The notes beneath the pieces are model-generated. The model ran no database searches, was not told where the DNA came from, and was given only the letters and a program-made list of their open reading frames with translations. Of a stretch of 64,000 nt of DNA, positions 22,001 to 34,185 are shown in pieces. Location of the stretch: assembly GCA_002633005.1 (NCBI GenBank), contig NMRA01000394.1, positions 352,930 to 416,929 of the forward strand, given 5' to 3'. Positions within the stretch are counted from its first letter, which is position 1, and each line of letters starts with the position of its first letter. Source of the DNA: Phoronis australis (taxonomy: Eukaryota > Phoronida > Phoronidae). A program made the translations under genes and the position numbers.

Positions 22001-25000
22001 GGCATAGCTGACAATAATTTTCGAACGGTTCCGACTACTGTGACATCCCCTTGTTGCAGAATTTTCTCGTCCGCGATTTTATCTCTTCAACTTCTTGCAG
22101 GGTCTTAATTAAATTTGTTCTGTATTCTTAAGCACGTGACAACGGATGCCAATTTCCTTTTTTTAAGTTTTCCTCTGTATCTTCGGATTTCGTTTATGGA
22201 TAATCATGAAATAGGGCAAATTGGTGTGTATTAAAAAGACAATAACAACTTCCCGTTTTCGGTTGGACTCGACGTATTTTATGTAAGCTAGTGGCCATTT
22301 TTATGCTCCAACATATTTATATGTGGACGTATTACAGGGGCGGATCCAGGATTTTAAGTTAGGGGGGGGGTCAGGACAGATTATTAGCCAGGATTTTGGC
22401 CGTCAGACATTCACACCCCCGAACNGGCCATGGCCCCCTCTAAATGCGCCATTGCATTATGCCGTCATCTCCGTCGGTCCGTCCGTCCGGCGTCCGTCCG
22501 TCCGGTGTCCGCTGTGCCCACAAGTGGCAATTTCATTTTGTTCTGTTTTCCTTTGTTTCTCTGAAGTTTCTTGACAGATTTTTGTGAAATATGGCATGTG
22601 CCCGTTTTTGGATGGATTGTACGTTTTTGCGCCATCTAGTGGCCATTTTTATGATACAAATAACCCTAAAAGCACACCATTTGCGATATATTCGTGGGCG
22701 CATTTCAACGGTCCGCGTTGCTCTTGTTTATTAATTTTGAGACTGGTTTTTGGCGTCTGCCTCTCTATCGCCTAAATCTGTCTTGAAAAGTGCATGGCTG
22801 AGATGACGACTGTTGTAGCGGAATTTTATTGTTTTACTTGTTTCTCAATACAAGATGATGGATCGTCATGAAATTTGGCGCGTGTTTCTATTGAGGAAAA
22901 TACAACTGACGTGGATTTTGGGACAAACCCGACAACTGCAAAGCTGGCTAATGGCAATTCTTGTTTTCCTTTACGTTTCCGTTTACCAAGTTCCTTGATG
23001 AATGCTCGTGAAATTTGGCAAATAAGTTACTATCACGCAGATGCTATTTAGTAGCACCGCTACGTTTAGTGGGAATGTTTATAACAAAGTTCAAATCTGG
23101 AGCGGCACCATGTACGATGCGCACGGTTGGTGCATATGAACGCCCCGAGTTGCTCCTGTTCATCAATGAGAAATAATTGTTTCGTCAAATGTAAATTAAT
23201 CAATTATGTTTCAGGTGATCGCCATCGTTTGCCTTGGATGTGTCGGTAGTAGTGCTTTCATACATGGTGCCCAGGGATTCTTCATTTTTGTCGCCGTGAT
23301 AGGGTTCATCATAACACTGTTTCTGTACATTCTCTTCTTGCTAGGACTTGTGGATTGGATCAATTTCCCATGGGAATTCATCGTAAGTATAAAACGTGCG
23401 ATGCCCATTCAACTTCCATAATCTCCTCGCGCTCTGTTTTGAATGTAGATTTAGGATATCTCAAACCTTATTCACAAAAATTGGCTATTTTTACAATATT
23501 TCACATATGTCTAGCAAAATATTTCATATTAATTCTCGGGTACTTCAAGTATTAAAAAAAGATTTAGCAAAATCACCTTGGAACCGCACAACCGCGTGGA
23601 AATTTGTTTACTACTCATCCGAGGTCAAAGGTTACGGGGCAGTCACTCAAATCGAATTTCCCACCAGGCACACAGCAGCCCCGTATGTACCCTCATTCCT
23701 TTCATCCACCACAACATTGCGTCAACGACGAGTACATATGTTAGAAAGATGCCGGGGAAAACGAAGACAAAACGTAGTTTTGATCCTGAGGGAGTTTTTG
23801 TGTCTGCATGCGTACGACCGTTGAGAACGAACCCAACAAGTTGTTAAAAGAGAAAATTTCTCTCCCAAATTCCTTAATTCGCTGTTTTGATCTCATGCTC
23901 ACGACTAGACAGTGACAACAGCTTTTAGCTGGCCGGAAGCTTTTGGCCGAATAATGCCTCACACCGACTAAAACATCAGTGTCACATTCTTCTAAATACC
24001 TTTTGCGCATAGAGGGACACCTTAGGAGACCGTCTCAAACTCGAATAAATATTCCCGTAATCAAACTTTTTCTTGGAGCAGACCCTCGTTCAGTTCCCAA
24101 AATCGGTAACTGGCCATTTTTCCACTGCGCACGCCAGGGGATATAACACCATTCCACCTGCCACGTGCATTGCTAAAAATGGCCAGTTTCCGATTTTGGG
24201 AAGTGAACGAAAGCCTGCTCGAAGAAAAAGTTTGATAACGAGATTATTTGTTAGAGTTGAAAGGATGGCATATTTTAAGATGCATAGAGGTGTCCCTCTA
24301 TGCGCAAAAGCTACTTATAACTTGACTTTGATTTTTTAATCAGTGAGAGGCATAATTCGCTGAATAGCTTCCGGCTGATGAAGCTATAGGAGCTATACCA
24401 TTTTTACTGAGCCAGCTAGGAACGGTGGTCACTGTCGTGCTCACGACTTTACTTTAACCACCGACTCGATTTCTGTTATCCATTTCGTTCTTGGTTTTCG
24501 TCATTGAGTCTCCTACTAGCGCGTGGTGTGTCTAACAATGATTTGTCGACCTACATGTACTTTAAAGTGGACCACAATGCACCAGTTTGACCCACTTGGA
24601 ATTCGACCAAACGTTTTTTCTGATAATCAAGTTCATTTCGTACCGCAAATTTATATGACATGAATGTTGAAATAATGAACGAGGCTAAGGGGTACATAGC
24701 TTATATTGACCAAATATACGTTTTCACCGAATAATTACCCGAATACATTGAGACTTTCACGTCTCGCCACATAATCGGCTTTTTCTCGGCTTCGGAAAAT
24801 CTACTTAATTTGAACATAGGAACACGAGTTTTCGAAAACTGATCTTGAGAAAAAACATATTTTCACTAGTTGACAAAACCTAGATTTTTAGATATAAGAG
24901 AAGGGGGGGAGGTTGGGAAATGGGCACGGTTTGTAAACTGTTGCGCAACAGAAAATTCCGAACCCCTAAAATTTTCTCGTTGTATGATTTACGAAAAATA

Positions 25001-28000
25001 ATATTGAAGACGCAAAAGACTCAAATCTGTATTTTGGCATTCACGCAGTCGTGAAATTATTCATAGTTATGCAACTTTTTGTTTGTATAATCGAATTGTT
25101 TATGTGGTCACATTTTTCAGTACAGATTTAGAATTTAAAATCGCAGGTCAAATTCCTTTTGTTAAACGCTGGTGGTGGCAGACACTATGCTATGTTAAAG
25201 TGTTTTAGAACTTCTTGTAAAGCGATTGTTTTATTTTGTTTTGTTTTGTTTTGTTTTCTAGGAAATGGCTTATGGTATCGGAGCCGTTCTACTTTATTTG
25301 ATAGCTTCCATCACTTTGGCTGTTTACACTTATGGTTTTTCAGAACAAATTGCTGGCGTGGTAAGTGACATATCCGAATATAATACTACACTGAGTTACA
25401 ATTACGCATTGTACAAGACAATGTTTAATTTTCTACTAGTATTGCACATGAAAACTTGGAATTGAATAGTGCTGAACTGTAAAAACTAAAAGTATTGTAA
25501 CTGCTTGGCTATTAAGATACTAAGGACCGTTTTCATTTCTTGCAAGTCTTTATATCAAACATGAATTAAGTTTTGAATTTTAAGTCACCATGTCACTGTC
25601 CTGGTTGGTTTTTGTTAAAGAAGTGATTTCCGGCGTTAGATAGGTAGTTTCTTAGACTTAAGCCCCGGGTCTATTGTACCGGAAAATTTGACTAATTGCC
25701 GTGCAGGTTACGCCTCCAGTGAGTTTACAAAATGTGTACTAAAAATTTTGTGTGAATGTTTATGGTCCAAGTCTGAGTCAGAGTCGAATCTGAGTTAGAA
25801 GCCTAAACTCTGGGTCCTGGTCTCGTTGATTTGATCAGAGTTGGTGCGACAATCAATGACGAAAGCAATATCGTTCTTCTCCTGCCAGTTCCCCTCCTCG
25901 GAGTATAGCTTCTGCCACGCTGTCGTTTTGTGCCTCTGTGTGCTCAAAAAGATTCACAATGTCTGACATTGGGTTAATATCGTTTTATTACTGTTCAACA
26001 CGTGACACCCAAACCAAACTAAACACTTCTACGAGCATTTGGTATTTTTACAACTGTTCATAGGAATATTGACTCGCATGCTTCGTAAAGGGCCGGGTTG
26101 TGAAAATGGTGACGAAAAAGCGGTGGGTTTGGCTTAGGCGAATATGCATACCCCACACATCCTTTCATACAAACCTGCCATGTAATTGTTTTGACTGTAA
26201 TTAGAAAACCTTAGGCAGCGTTCTATCTTGATACATCACTGGCTCGCCCTTGGCACCCAATATTGATTGCATGCTATTTTGAAGTCATTTATTTTTACGG
26301 AGGTCGGACATGACATCTGCTCACTACATGATGGTGTCTGATAAACATAATAAACCAGTAAGAAGACTAATAATTATTAGTTTTAATAAACGACAGAGAA
26401 AGCCAATAATTTCAATGAACCATTTATCCAGCCATACTTACAGACAATGTACCAGCAGTAAAACTGGATGATTACGAACAATAAGTTGGTATTACCCGTT
26501 TTTCAAGTCACTCACGTTCACCCTGGGTCATACAATATCCAGTCTCCTGTAAACAGGTGAACCATAGGTGTCCATCGACTGATGGAAACTTGCAATTGTC
26601 ATTTTTGGAACGTAAATTTCTCAATTTTGTAATATTGAAATATTTCTGCTTTTAATAAATTGAAACATGGCAAGCATTTCATTAACCACTGGCAGTGAGC
26701 TTATTTGAGATACTTATTTGAGGTTATTATTACGTTCAAAATTTTTGGTCCTGTGAATTTGCTAAAAGATTATATACTGAATTACCATAATTTTCTCCCA
26801 ACCGGCTCTTCCCCACAATAACGACACATAATTATGCGAAGCGGCTACTTACAATTTTCAAGAGAAACAGTCAACAGTACCCGATGACTCGTCAGAAAGA
26901 AATGCTTAAAGATGTTCCCCATTTTGTTTCAAATTTGTTGTGTCTTTTTGTACAATTGGTTAACCAAGGATTTATGATTTATAAACAAAGTTTCCTGTTC
27001 GCGGAGAATGTAAGATACGAGAAAGTATTTTGCGGGATGTTTGGCAAAATAGATTAATCTTTTTTCCGACTTTAAGATATTCGCGTAGTGATGTCCTCAA
27101 GCCGTAAAGTTCTGTGAAACGTGGAGCAAAGTAGTGTGCTTTAAAGAATTGATCGTACGTCATAGTCACCAAGTCTTCCTGCGAGTCTAAAAAGACATAC
27201 GCTTACACAATTTTATGTTTATTCCACCTTCCATATTACAATAAATGTATTGCCTACAAAAAAGTGGAATTGAACCACAGTGGTTCACATGCTAACTTCT
27301 CATGATTCTCAGGGAAAGTTCTGGGAAATTTACTGGCGCCACTATGTATTTCTTTCCAGAAAAGATTATTGGACCAGATTTCGTAAAACTGCACAGGAAT
27401 ACCGTGTTATTGATGGGAATACTCAAGGATAGAATATTTTGCCATAGGTCGACAAAAATTCACGAGTCATACAACCGCCAAGACAGAGGTCTTGCGATAG
27501 AGAATTATTTTATCATTTTACCACTCCAGATAAAATTAAGGTAAAGTCACCCTTATGAAGAGTTTTTGGGAGGTGAAAGCAAGGAAATAAATAAATGTTC
27601 AAATTTTAGAAAGCGTGAACGATTTCACCACAGTTATTTTGTCTAGAGGAGTTAGAATTCTCTTAGGCTTTACACCGTTTTGAATGTCCTTAATTTTTTC
27701 ATGATTGAGTGAGAAAATGGAATTTGAAAGCGCTCGGGAACAAAAATAATGCGATTTAGATCCACTTAAAATATTTCTTTGTATCTTTGCTAGTACATGT
27801 AACCATGAATAAGACAGTTCGTGGCTTCATTTATTGAGACACAGTTAATGCCCACATCATGAGTAACATCTTGCAGTCGTAAAAGTGATTGTTAGTTCAT
27901 AAAATGATTGTCACCACACGGCTAAGATATACACGCGTGCTAAAACTAGTTTTGTTGAAAAATCCCTCTCTCATCTGTTACAACTCTGTATCTACTTTGG

Positions 28001-28108
28001 TTTGAATTTCAGGTTTTTGGTTTTATAAACATGATTCTGTATGCCTTCGGCACATTTTGGAGTTTTCAAGAGTGGAGAAGCGCGGGTGAAGCAGCCACCG
28101 CACAGTAA
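18912..28108 (+). CDS. plasmolipin-like MARVEL-domain tetraspan protein
   Basis: Four exons (18912-19079, 23215-23382, 25262-25360, 28013-28108), all phase 0 with GT-AG borders, give 176 residues. Seen: a Pro/Ala-rich cytosolic N-terminus of about 40 residues, four hydrophobic segments (about 46-66, 78-102, 115-137, 146-163), and a short C-tail ending YAFGTFWSFQEWRSAG. In family terms this ending and the FVAV...PW segment resemble vertebrate plasmolipin (FVAVF.., PWPL, YGVSAFFSYQAWRG). Plasmolipin is a MARVEL-domain membrane-organising protein of about 180 residues found in myelin and apical/endosomal membranes. The length fits the family. A MAL or CMTM member is the alternative. The ATG at 18912 is the first in frame with the MARVEL domain and follows a purine-rich stretch. 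Intron 1 holds a THAP pseudogene and repeats; intron 2 holds a foldback element. Confidence 0.9.
19080..20746 (+). other. intron 1, left part
   Basis: Plain intron sequence. No additional exon, RNA or clear repeat was recognised. Confidence 0.6.
20779..20793 (+). repeat. 15-bp inverted repeat, left inversion junction
   Basis: TCATTATCGTCTCAC. It is the exact reverse complement of 21496-21510. It encodes the HYRL part of the THAP start on the plus strand and marks where the intact reading frame is lost. Confidence 0.85.
21496..21510 (-). repeat. 15-bp inverted repeat, right inversion junction
   Basis: GTGAGACGATAATGA, reverse complement of 20779-20793. Reading the 0.70-kb interior in the opposite orientation between the two copies would reconnect both ends of the THAP frame. 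Confidence 0.85.
21540..23100 (+). repeat. array of diverged repeat units
   Basis: At least five imperfect copies of a unit. Each contains 'ttt.c.ttgt.tct..aa(g)ttc(t)ttgac(g)gat.(t)tcatgaaat.tggc', then 'gga.t(c)gacgtat..tgcgcca(c/t)cta(g)tggccattttt'. Copies are centred near 21640, 21960, 22240, 22600 and 22990. Another copy is at 29875-30190, preceded by the same 'gtccgtccggcg' as at 22490. No ORF survives. The spacing is irregular, so this is repeated insertion or decayed tandem duplication. Confidence 0.65.
22333..22450. repeat. GGCGGATCCAGG-type MITE fragment
   Basis: Starts 'ggggcggatccaggatttt' followed by a G-run, and includes a single N at 22425. The same start, or its complement, is found at 38690-38835 and, more diverged, at 37255-37310 and 39135-39240. 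Confidence 0.6.
23215..23382 (+). CDS. plasmolipin-like exon 2
   Basis: TTTCAG|GTGATC to TTCATC|GTAAGT, 56 codons. It completes transmembrane segment 1 and holds segment 2 and the loop with VDWINFPWEF. Confidence 0.92.
23383..23892 (+). other. intron 2, left part
   Basis: Intron sequence with no recognised feature other than short open frames. Confidence 0.5.
23893..24450. mobile_element. about 560-bp foldback element
   Basis: Two arms of about 230 bp are near reverse complements. The inner parts match best: 'cttttgcgcatagagggacacct' at 24000 against its complement ending at 24309, and 'cccaaaatcgg.aactggccattttt' at about 24098-24121 against 24178-24201. The outer parts ('agctgg.cggaagct', 'atgcctc') are more diverged. 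The loop is about 60 bp. No coding capacity; MITE or foldback type, lying in intron 2. Confidence 0.8.
24451..25261 (+). other. intron 2, right part
   Basis: Intron sequence ending in a (TTTTG)n tract that forms the pyrimidine-rich run of the exon 3 acceptor at 25260-25261. Confidence 0.7.
25262..25360 (+). CDS. plasmolipin-like exon 3
   Basis: TTCTAG|GAAATG to GGCGTG|GTAAGT, 33 codons. It encodes transmembrane segment 3 (MAYGIGAVLLYLIASITLAV). Confidence 0.92.
25361..28012 (+). other. intron 3
   Basis: No certain feature. A minus-strand open stretch at about 26972-27187 follows a TCGCAG acceptor-like site and is discussed in the findings. The rest has no recognised content. Confidence 0.5.
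28013..28108 (+). CDS. plasmolipin-like exon 4 (C-terminus)
   Basis: ATTTCAG|GTTTTT to a TAA at 28106-28108, 31 codons plus stop. It encodes transmembrane segment 4 and the cytosolic tail, which resembles the plasmolipin end (WSFQEWRSAG, then AATAQ). Confidence 0.92.
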   Translation, partial: VFGFINMILYAFGTFWSFQEWRSAGEAATAQ

Positions 28109-31100
28109 ATATTCGCCACCACGTGTTTGACGTTATCAGAAGCACGCGTACTCAGCATTTCCTGTGCATCGCCTGGTGTGAAATACTTCCTAGAGTAGGT
28201 CAAGTTTCTACTGTTTTAGCTGATCACGCGGAAATGGAAAGAGCGCAAAACAGCTTCAGGCGTTTCTCACATCAGTGTTTGGCTTCTAGTCATCACCCAT
28301 ACTTGACTTCTGAAATTTTTTAGCAAACTAAGTAATGACTGTTGATGACCTGCAACAGGCCCTTTCAACCGTTTTGCAATATATCGCATTTCTGTTAGGT
28401 CTGTGCTTTCTTTCCGAGATTTTTTCTTAGTGTTGCCTTTGTGTTCAGGTTACGTTTCTTATTCCGTTTGTATTTTAAATATCCCGCTGTTGGTGGATAT
28501 TTTAGGTGGAAGTTCAATGTGACTTCAAACTTGTCTCGTGATAAAAATAATTGTTGATTCAGACTTTTTATTAATGTCAAACTTGTTACAGTTTGTTTCT
28601 TATGACCACCACAGAGCTGAACTGCCTCTTTGGAGTGAACTAGAGCTGAGCCTGGTTCCCCACCTAAACGTTAGATGGCGAGGCAGTTATTTGTTTACGT
28701 AGAGACTGGAAGGGTCTGCAGCTGAGCTGACAACCAACGACAAGGCGAGAACAAATAAGCTACCGATTTGGTCATTCAATATTGTGTTTTCTCACCTTGG
28801 CGTGATCTGCCTGCTCAGCTGTCGTTCACTTGAGGCGGACAGATCTCCGCTTAAGTTGGACCTTACACATTCGAGAAGTGATTTATACGCGTGGTGAGAT
28901 TTGGCAACACGTTATCGGCTTGCGGGAGTGCTTGATCCATAAAATTACCCATCGGCCGGGCCTAAAGAACCTATCGATACTGTCAGCTCTTCCCAAATAC
29001 AGAAATTGTTTTATCTGAGTGAGAAACAAATTGAAACCGGTATTGTAATATTAAGTGATCTGAATCAAAAGTTGCACACCCGATTTTAAATTGTCGATCT
29101 GTACAAAGCAGTGCTCATGATGGTCACACACTACTATTTGGGGATACGGCTCGCCTAGGCTCTGATGAACTTGCGCCTCTTCAAGTAATCAACTTCACGG
29201 AAGACGATGTGCCTGCGGCTGATTAAAAGATGACGATCGAGAAATTAAACCCAAACATATGAACATCTCTCATAAGGCAACAGTTGTGCTTATACCTATG
29301 ACTTTTAGTTGCTGATTTTAGCCTGTTTTTATTGAAAAACGATAGAATAGACTGATACATTGTTAGACTAAAAATATAGCCGACTCTGGTCTGCTTTTGT
29401 TCGTTGAGGCTATGGGGCGGTATTCCTTTTCACTCTCTACTTTTGCAAAAAAATCCCCAATAGATGGATTTTTCTTGTCTTCACTTCACTCAGCTCAAAC
29501 CAGTTTTCGTGGTCAGCTTAGTGGTGCAGTTTCTTGTGCTCTTGCCGGTCGGTATGGACGCAATGGGTCATCTTGACTTGGAAAGCCGCTCGTTTGAAAC
29601 CTAGCTTTAGTCCGTTTATGATTTTGAAAGAAGGAGTTTGAAACCTTAAATAAAGTTTATGAAGCGCAGGTTTCAATATGAGCAGGCGTGCAGACCAGAA
29701 TAAGCTATGTTTTTGTTTGGACAAATATTTGTGTTTTAACAACCTTATTCTCATGGTTGGAAATTGTTTCAATCACTGTGTAAACTTGTTATATGCGTAG
29801 TTCACGTGAATAATAATTTTTATGCACCCAAACACACCTATAGGCCTATACATGTATATGTGGGTGTTGCATGATGTCATCATCCCGTTTGTCCGTCCGG
29901 CGCCCGTTGGTGAATATCTAAAACGCCTCAGTGAACATTTGGGAAAATTTAAATACGTGCTTCTATCATGGCATGGACGAATTTTTGACGAATTTGACTA
30001 CCGGTGTGCCCCTTAGTAGCAATTTTAGCATTTTACATTTGCCTTTGTACCTTTCAAGTTCTTTGACGGATTTTCATATTTGGCAACTAGGAGACGACGC
30101 CTCCTTCTTGTTTGGGTGGATTCGACGTATTCTGCGCCACCTAGTGGCCATTTTTCCTGTTCTTTGATGTCCGTTTCTCTATCGGTCAAATCACTTGACG
30201 AATACAAAGTCAACGAATTTTAAAAGACGTATTGCGAATGAAAGAACTGAAAATTCAGTATCCATGATTAGGCGAGTAGGCCCTACACCCAAACAGTCAG
30301 CTCAGATTATTCCAATACAGGGTTTCCGCGCGAAAATACGTTGCATGGTTTGACTTTTTGCACATACTTTTGTATTGTGCATGCAGTATCATGCAGAATC
30401 CGACAACGAGATCGCTTGCTCCCATGCGAACCAACTACTTGCCACCTTGTAAAGTAATTACCCAAAGTTAGCAGTCTTAGACAGTATCGTTGGTGCACTT
30501 CCATGCTGACAACAGGAGACGCCATATAAATGTACCTAGATTGTGGATGTTATTTGCACAGTGAAAGATTACAGCTCGCTGATTTACATTCAGTAATAAT
30601 ATAAGCGAAACATGTTTTCCAAATGTATTTCCAATAACGGTTTAATTGTCTGTTATATTCCTTTTCCTATGGCAGTAAGCCTACTGTACACGTTGAAAAC
30701 TATTATCGTGTAAAGATATGTATGTCCAGATTTTATTCTGGGAAATAAAGGGGCTTCAGTTCCTTATTCTTTATTGAAATGACACAAAAAGGCTGAGCCT
30801 CGTTTTGCCACTGACCAAGATTGAACAGATTTGTCTTTGAAAACCCGCATGCCGCCAAATGTCGCTTAATCACCAGCACAGCAACTCCACTGTTTTGCGG
30901 AGCTCCGCTCTATGAGTTTAGTTAACCTAAGTCCCAGATTAATAAGCCATTGCGACTCCTTGAGTGCGGAGTTGCACCACCCCGCTGCAGTGAGAGACGA
31001 TTACTTTACTTATCTGGAGCAATGGTTAGAGGTCGCGATGTCAATCACGCGAGACAACGAGACATTCGTCATTCACGCTCCCAGTAGTCACACGCAAAGA

Positions 31101-33969
31101 AATAAGTCGGAGAACAAGGCCCCCAAATAGGGACTCCGGCTAAATTTCCTAAACCTACTGCGTATTTGTGGACTTTTGAAAACACCGATTGTCATTTCTT
31201 ATGCTATTTTAGTTTCCTTACTAGTTAATATTTGGATTTGAATCAATTACAGAGTGAACTCTAGGTTGAATTCTCAATACGCTCCTATCATTGAAAATAA
31301 CTATCAGGGATCTTTTTCTGCACCGCCCTTAATTTAAGGACTAAGTCTCTATTTCTTCATAGAACTCTGGGCTCACTTTTTAGATCTACATTGTATTGTT
31401 ACAAAATGTCATTACTGTGTATTCGTGCGCGCCGAACGAAAGTAATAGTGAGTGTTGCTGTGTTGCAAAATCTCTTATCCTGGACCGATTTGAAAAATTC
31501 AAAGTTGTACTCATATTTGTTTTCGCTCCTCTTTTCAATTATTACAGTAAAAACTACGTAAAACTCTCTCCATAAAAAGTACAGTCTGCAAGGCTAGATT
31601 GTAATCAGCTGATCATATCCGCATGAGCGAAGCCAATTATCCTCGCTCGTGACTCGATGACTAGAGCAGCTTGGCGGCATCCCTTTGATCGTGAGCCGAG
31701 CGCGACTCAGCCAAGGTGGATAAATACGGTCTAGTTCAATTTTCCAAACCCCACAGTTTACCCTGACAGACGGGGTTTGGACCAATCTTATTTAGTGGGA
31801 ATGTTTATAGCATGTAGTCGAAGAGGAGCTAACAATGAAAACGAAATGACAGAAAAACGTAACGATTGTGAGTAAAAAAGACAATAACACGCAATTAGTT
31901 AAGGGAACTTATTTGGGACTGGTTCAAGCAAAGGGGCACAGAAATGTGACAGAATAATACTGTCCATAAGCAAATGGCAGGAGACATTTATTAATCTCGA
32001 ATACATTAGTGCGAGAGTATGATTCGAATACGCATCAGGTATTCTATCCAGAGAACTAACTGTAACTCTGATGTCGGCAATGAATGGGAAAGGTAAGTAC
32101 ATGTAGTTGTTTAAGACTCAGTGGAGTCCCCAATCAGAAAGCAGGGGTATACAGCTTGAGTGGTGTTTTTTATGTGACTTGCTTCGACCTCATCGTAAGA
32201 CAGCGGCAACTGATGGTTCACAGGTAAGCGAAAAATATAATTGCGTGATTTGGACGGGTTAGGAGATACAAACTAGTATTTTGTAGTAAATAATTTGCTA
32301 TCATTATAACGTCAAATTTTGTTTCGCACGCTTTTCAGTTGCAATTATTTCATCGAGAATCAAACAAGGCATCACTCCCACCACCACACCATTGTATTCA
32401 AAGGCAAAAATGTTCACCGACTAAAGGTGTGCACTCTGAGATTGCTCACACGGGCACTCTGAGCTTGCTCAGACGCACCTTGCTATCGCACTTGTGTAAC
32501 AAATTACGTTTGGCTACATAAAAAGACCTTTGTATCACTCGAAAACATGACATAATCGACTGTTCCTTTCTCCCAGTTATTTCAAAATCTCGATTTTGCT
32601 ACTGCGCTACCAGCACGTCATCAAAATCTTTAGCCTTTTATTTCTTCAGGAAACTGACGTCACATTTGTTTTCAAAACTGTGAAATATGAAGCATGCATA
32701 AATGCATCAAGCACTGTCACGTCATTTACGCGTATGCACTCAGCGTGCTTACACACAGCTTGTGATTGCTTTGTTATAACCACAGGGCGTCTGTGTTGTT
32801 TTGCATAAAACAGCCGTTGCATGCCGTCTTTCCCAAAATACAATCGATTCTTCCATTATCTATTCCAAGCATTTCCAGGAAGATTCTAAAGTTAAAATCT
32901 TCGAGTCCACTACATTTTGGCGCAAAACTGGCATCTGGCTGATCGAACGTGTCACCGACATGAGATCAAAAGCACAAACATAGCCTCTTAATTCCATTAA
33001 TTACTTGGCGAATATACTTGTAATCCTGGAGTGGGTGAAGACGTGGCAGACTGTGGACCTTGAGCATAGCCAAGTTCTCAGGCAGAAAGATGACTTTGTG
33101 TCAATCATAAGTATGCTGGGAATAGCATAACTGCAATCTTTTAGAATCCAGTCAACATCTTTTTGAAATATTGATCTAAAAAATACGTCTTTAATTTTTC
33201 CGTCCACTTACACGAGGAACGCAAGTGAATTGGTTTGTTTACTCTAGCCAATTTTATATTCAAGATGGTGAACCAAACCGTGGACTCTAACCCTCGTTAC
33301 ATCATTCAGCGCGCAGTCGGCTTCTTCAAACGAAAAATACAATCATGTAGCTGACTTGATTGGCTTTTTTATTGGGAAAGTCAAGTGAGTTGACGACCCT
33401 ATAGGTGTCGCACCAGTGCTGCACATACAGTATACTATGGACTAACTCCAGTGCACTGAGTATAAGGCGCAGAAAATGAAGTTATAGGATGCGTTGCCGT
33501 TACCCAGCGGACACCGAATATAATCAAAAGACAATTATTGTGATGAGAGAATCAATCTGTGTCATTGCTCGGAGGGCCAGCCTTTGTTGCCAAGTTACTC
33601 GACGTCAAATTATGAGGCACAACAATCACTGCTGAGTACTAGTCTATCGTGGGCTCGCGGTGTCATGGCGTTGAGATTTGCAGCGCCTTTGTCATCACAT
33701 GAAGACGTTGAGAAGGAACGTGTTATGAGTTCATCAGTCTCATTGGTCAGATCGCGAATACCAACATCTGACGTCTGGCCGGCATGAATGAAAAATGATA
33801 TTCCACGACTAGGAGGTCGACATTACCCCTATTACTGCAGTTATTGTGCCGCGATAGCTCGACTATACAACTCATAGAAAAGATAATAAATTATCTGAAC
33901 AACACGAAATAGAATTATTCCATCTTGATTAAATAACTGTCAGACAATGTTGTGATGCCAGGGTCTTGT
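28109..33969. other. intergenic region between two gene ends
   Basis: The plasmolipin-like gene and the channel gene converge on this stretch. It should hold both 3' untranslated regions, but no certain polyadenylation site was picked. A repeat copy at 29875-30190 is listed separately. Short open frames (for example 30912-31130 plus) have no recognisable domain. Confidence 0.5.
29875..30190 (+). repeat. isolated copy of the 21.5-23.1 kb repeat
   Basis: Shows 'gtccgtccggcgcccg', 'gacgaat(t)ttgac..', 'ttctttgacggattttcat', 'gtggattcgacgtattctgcgcca' and 'ctagtggccattttt', in the same order as the units in intron 1 of the plasmolipin-like gene. Confidence 0.7.
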
Positions 33970-34185
33970 TTAAGACCATGCGACTGGCGTCATGCGCTCC
34001 ACTTGTGTCGTTCTGGGCATGTTGAAAGCATCCACCAACTTCGACTTGTGGCCCACAGTTCGACGGCGACACAAGATAGCCTTTAGTAGATAAGCAGCGA
34101 GCTCCAAAACCTCTGTGATAGTGATCACTGACATTCCCAACCACAAGCCTAGCTGTCCGCCCATATCTCCCAGAAGTTTTTCCGG
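33970..34185 (-). CDS. channel exon 13: pore/TM2 and C-terminus
   Basis: TTTTAG|CCGGAA to TAA at 33972-33970. It encodes [20 protein letters not shown] (residues 649-668), the rest of TM2 and a 40-residue basic cytosolic tail. The G-x-S selectivity motif is GMS. Confidence 0.96.
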   Translation of the reverse strand, partial: PEKLLGDMGGQLGLWLGMSVITITEVLELAAYLLKAILCRRRTVGHKSKLVDAFNMPRTTQVERMTPVAWS

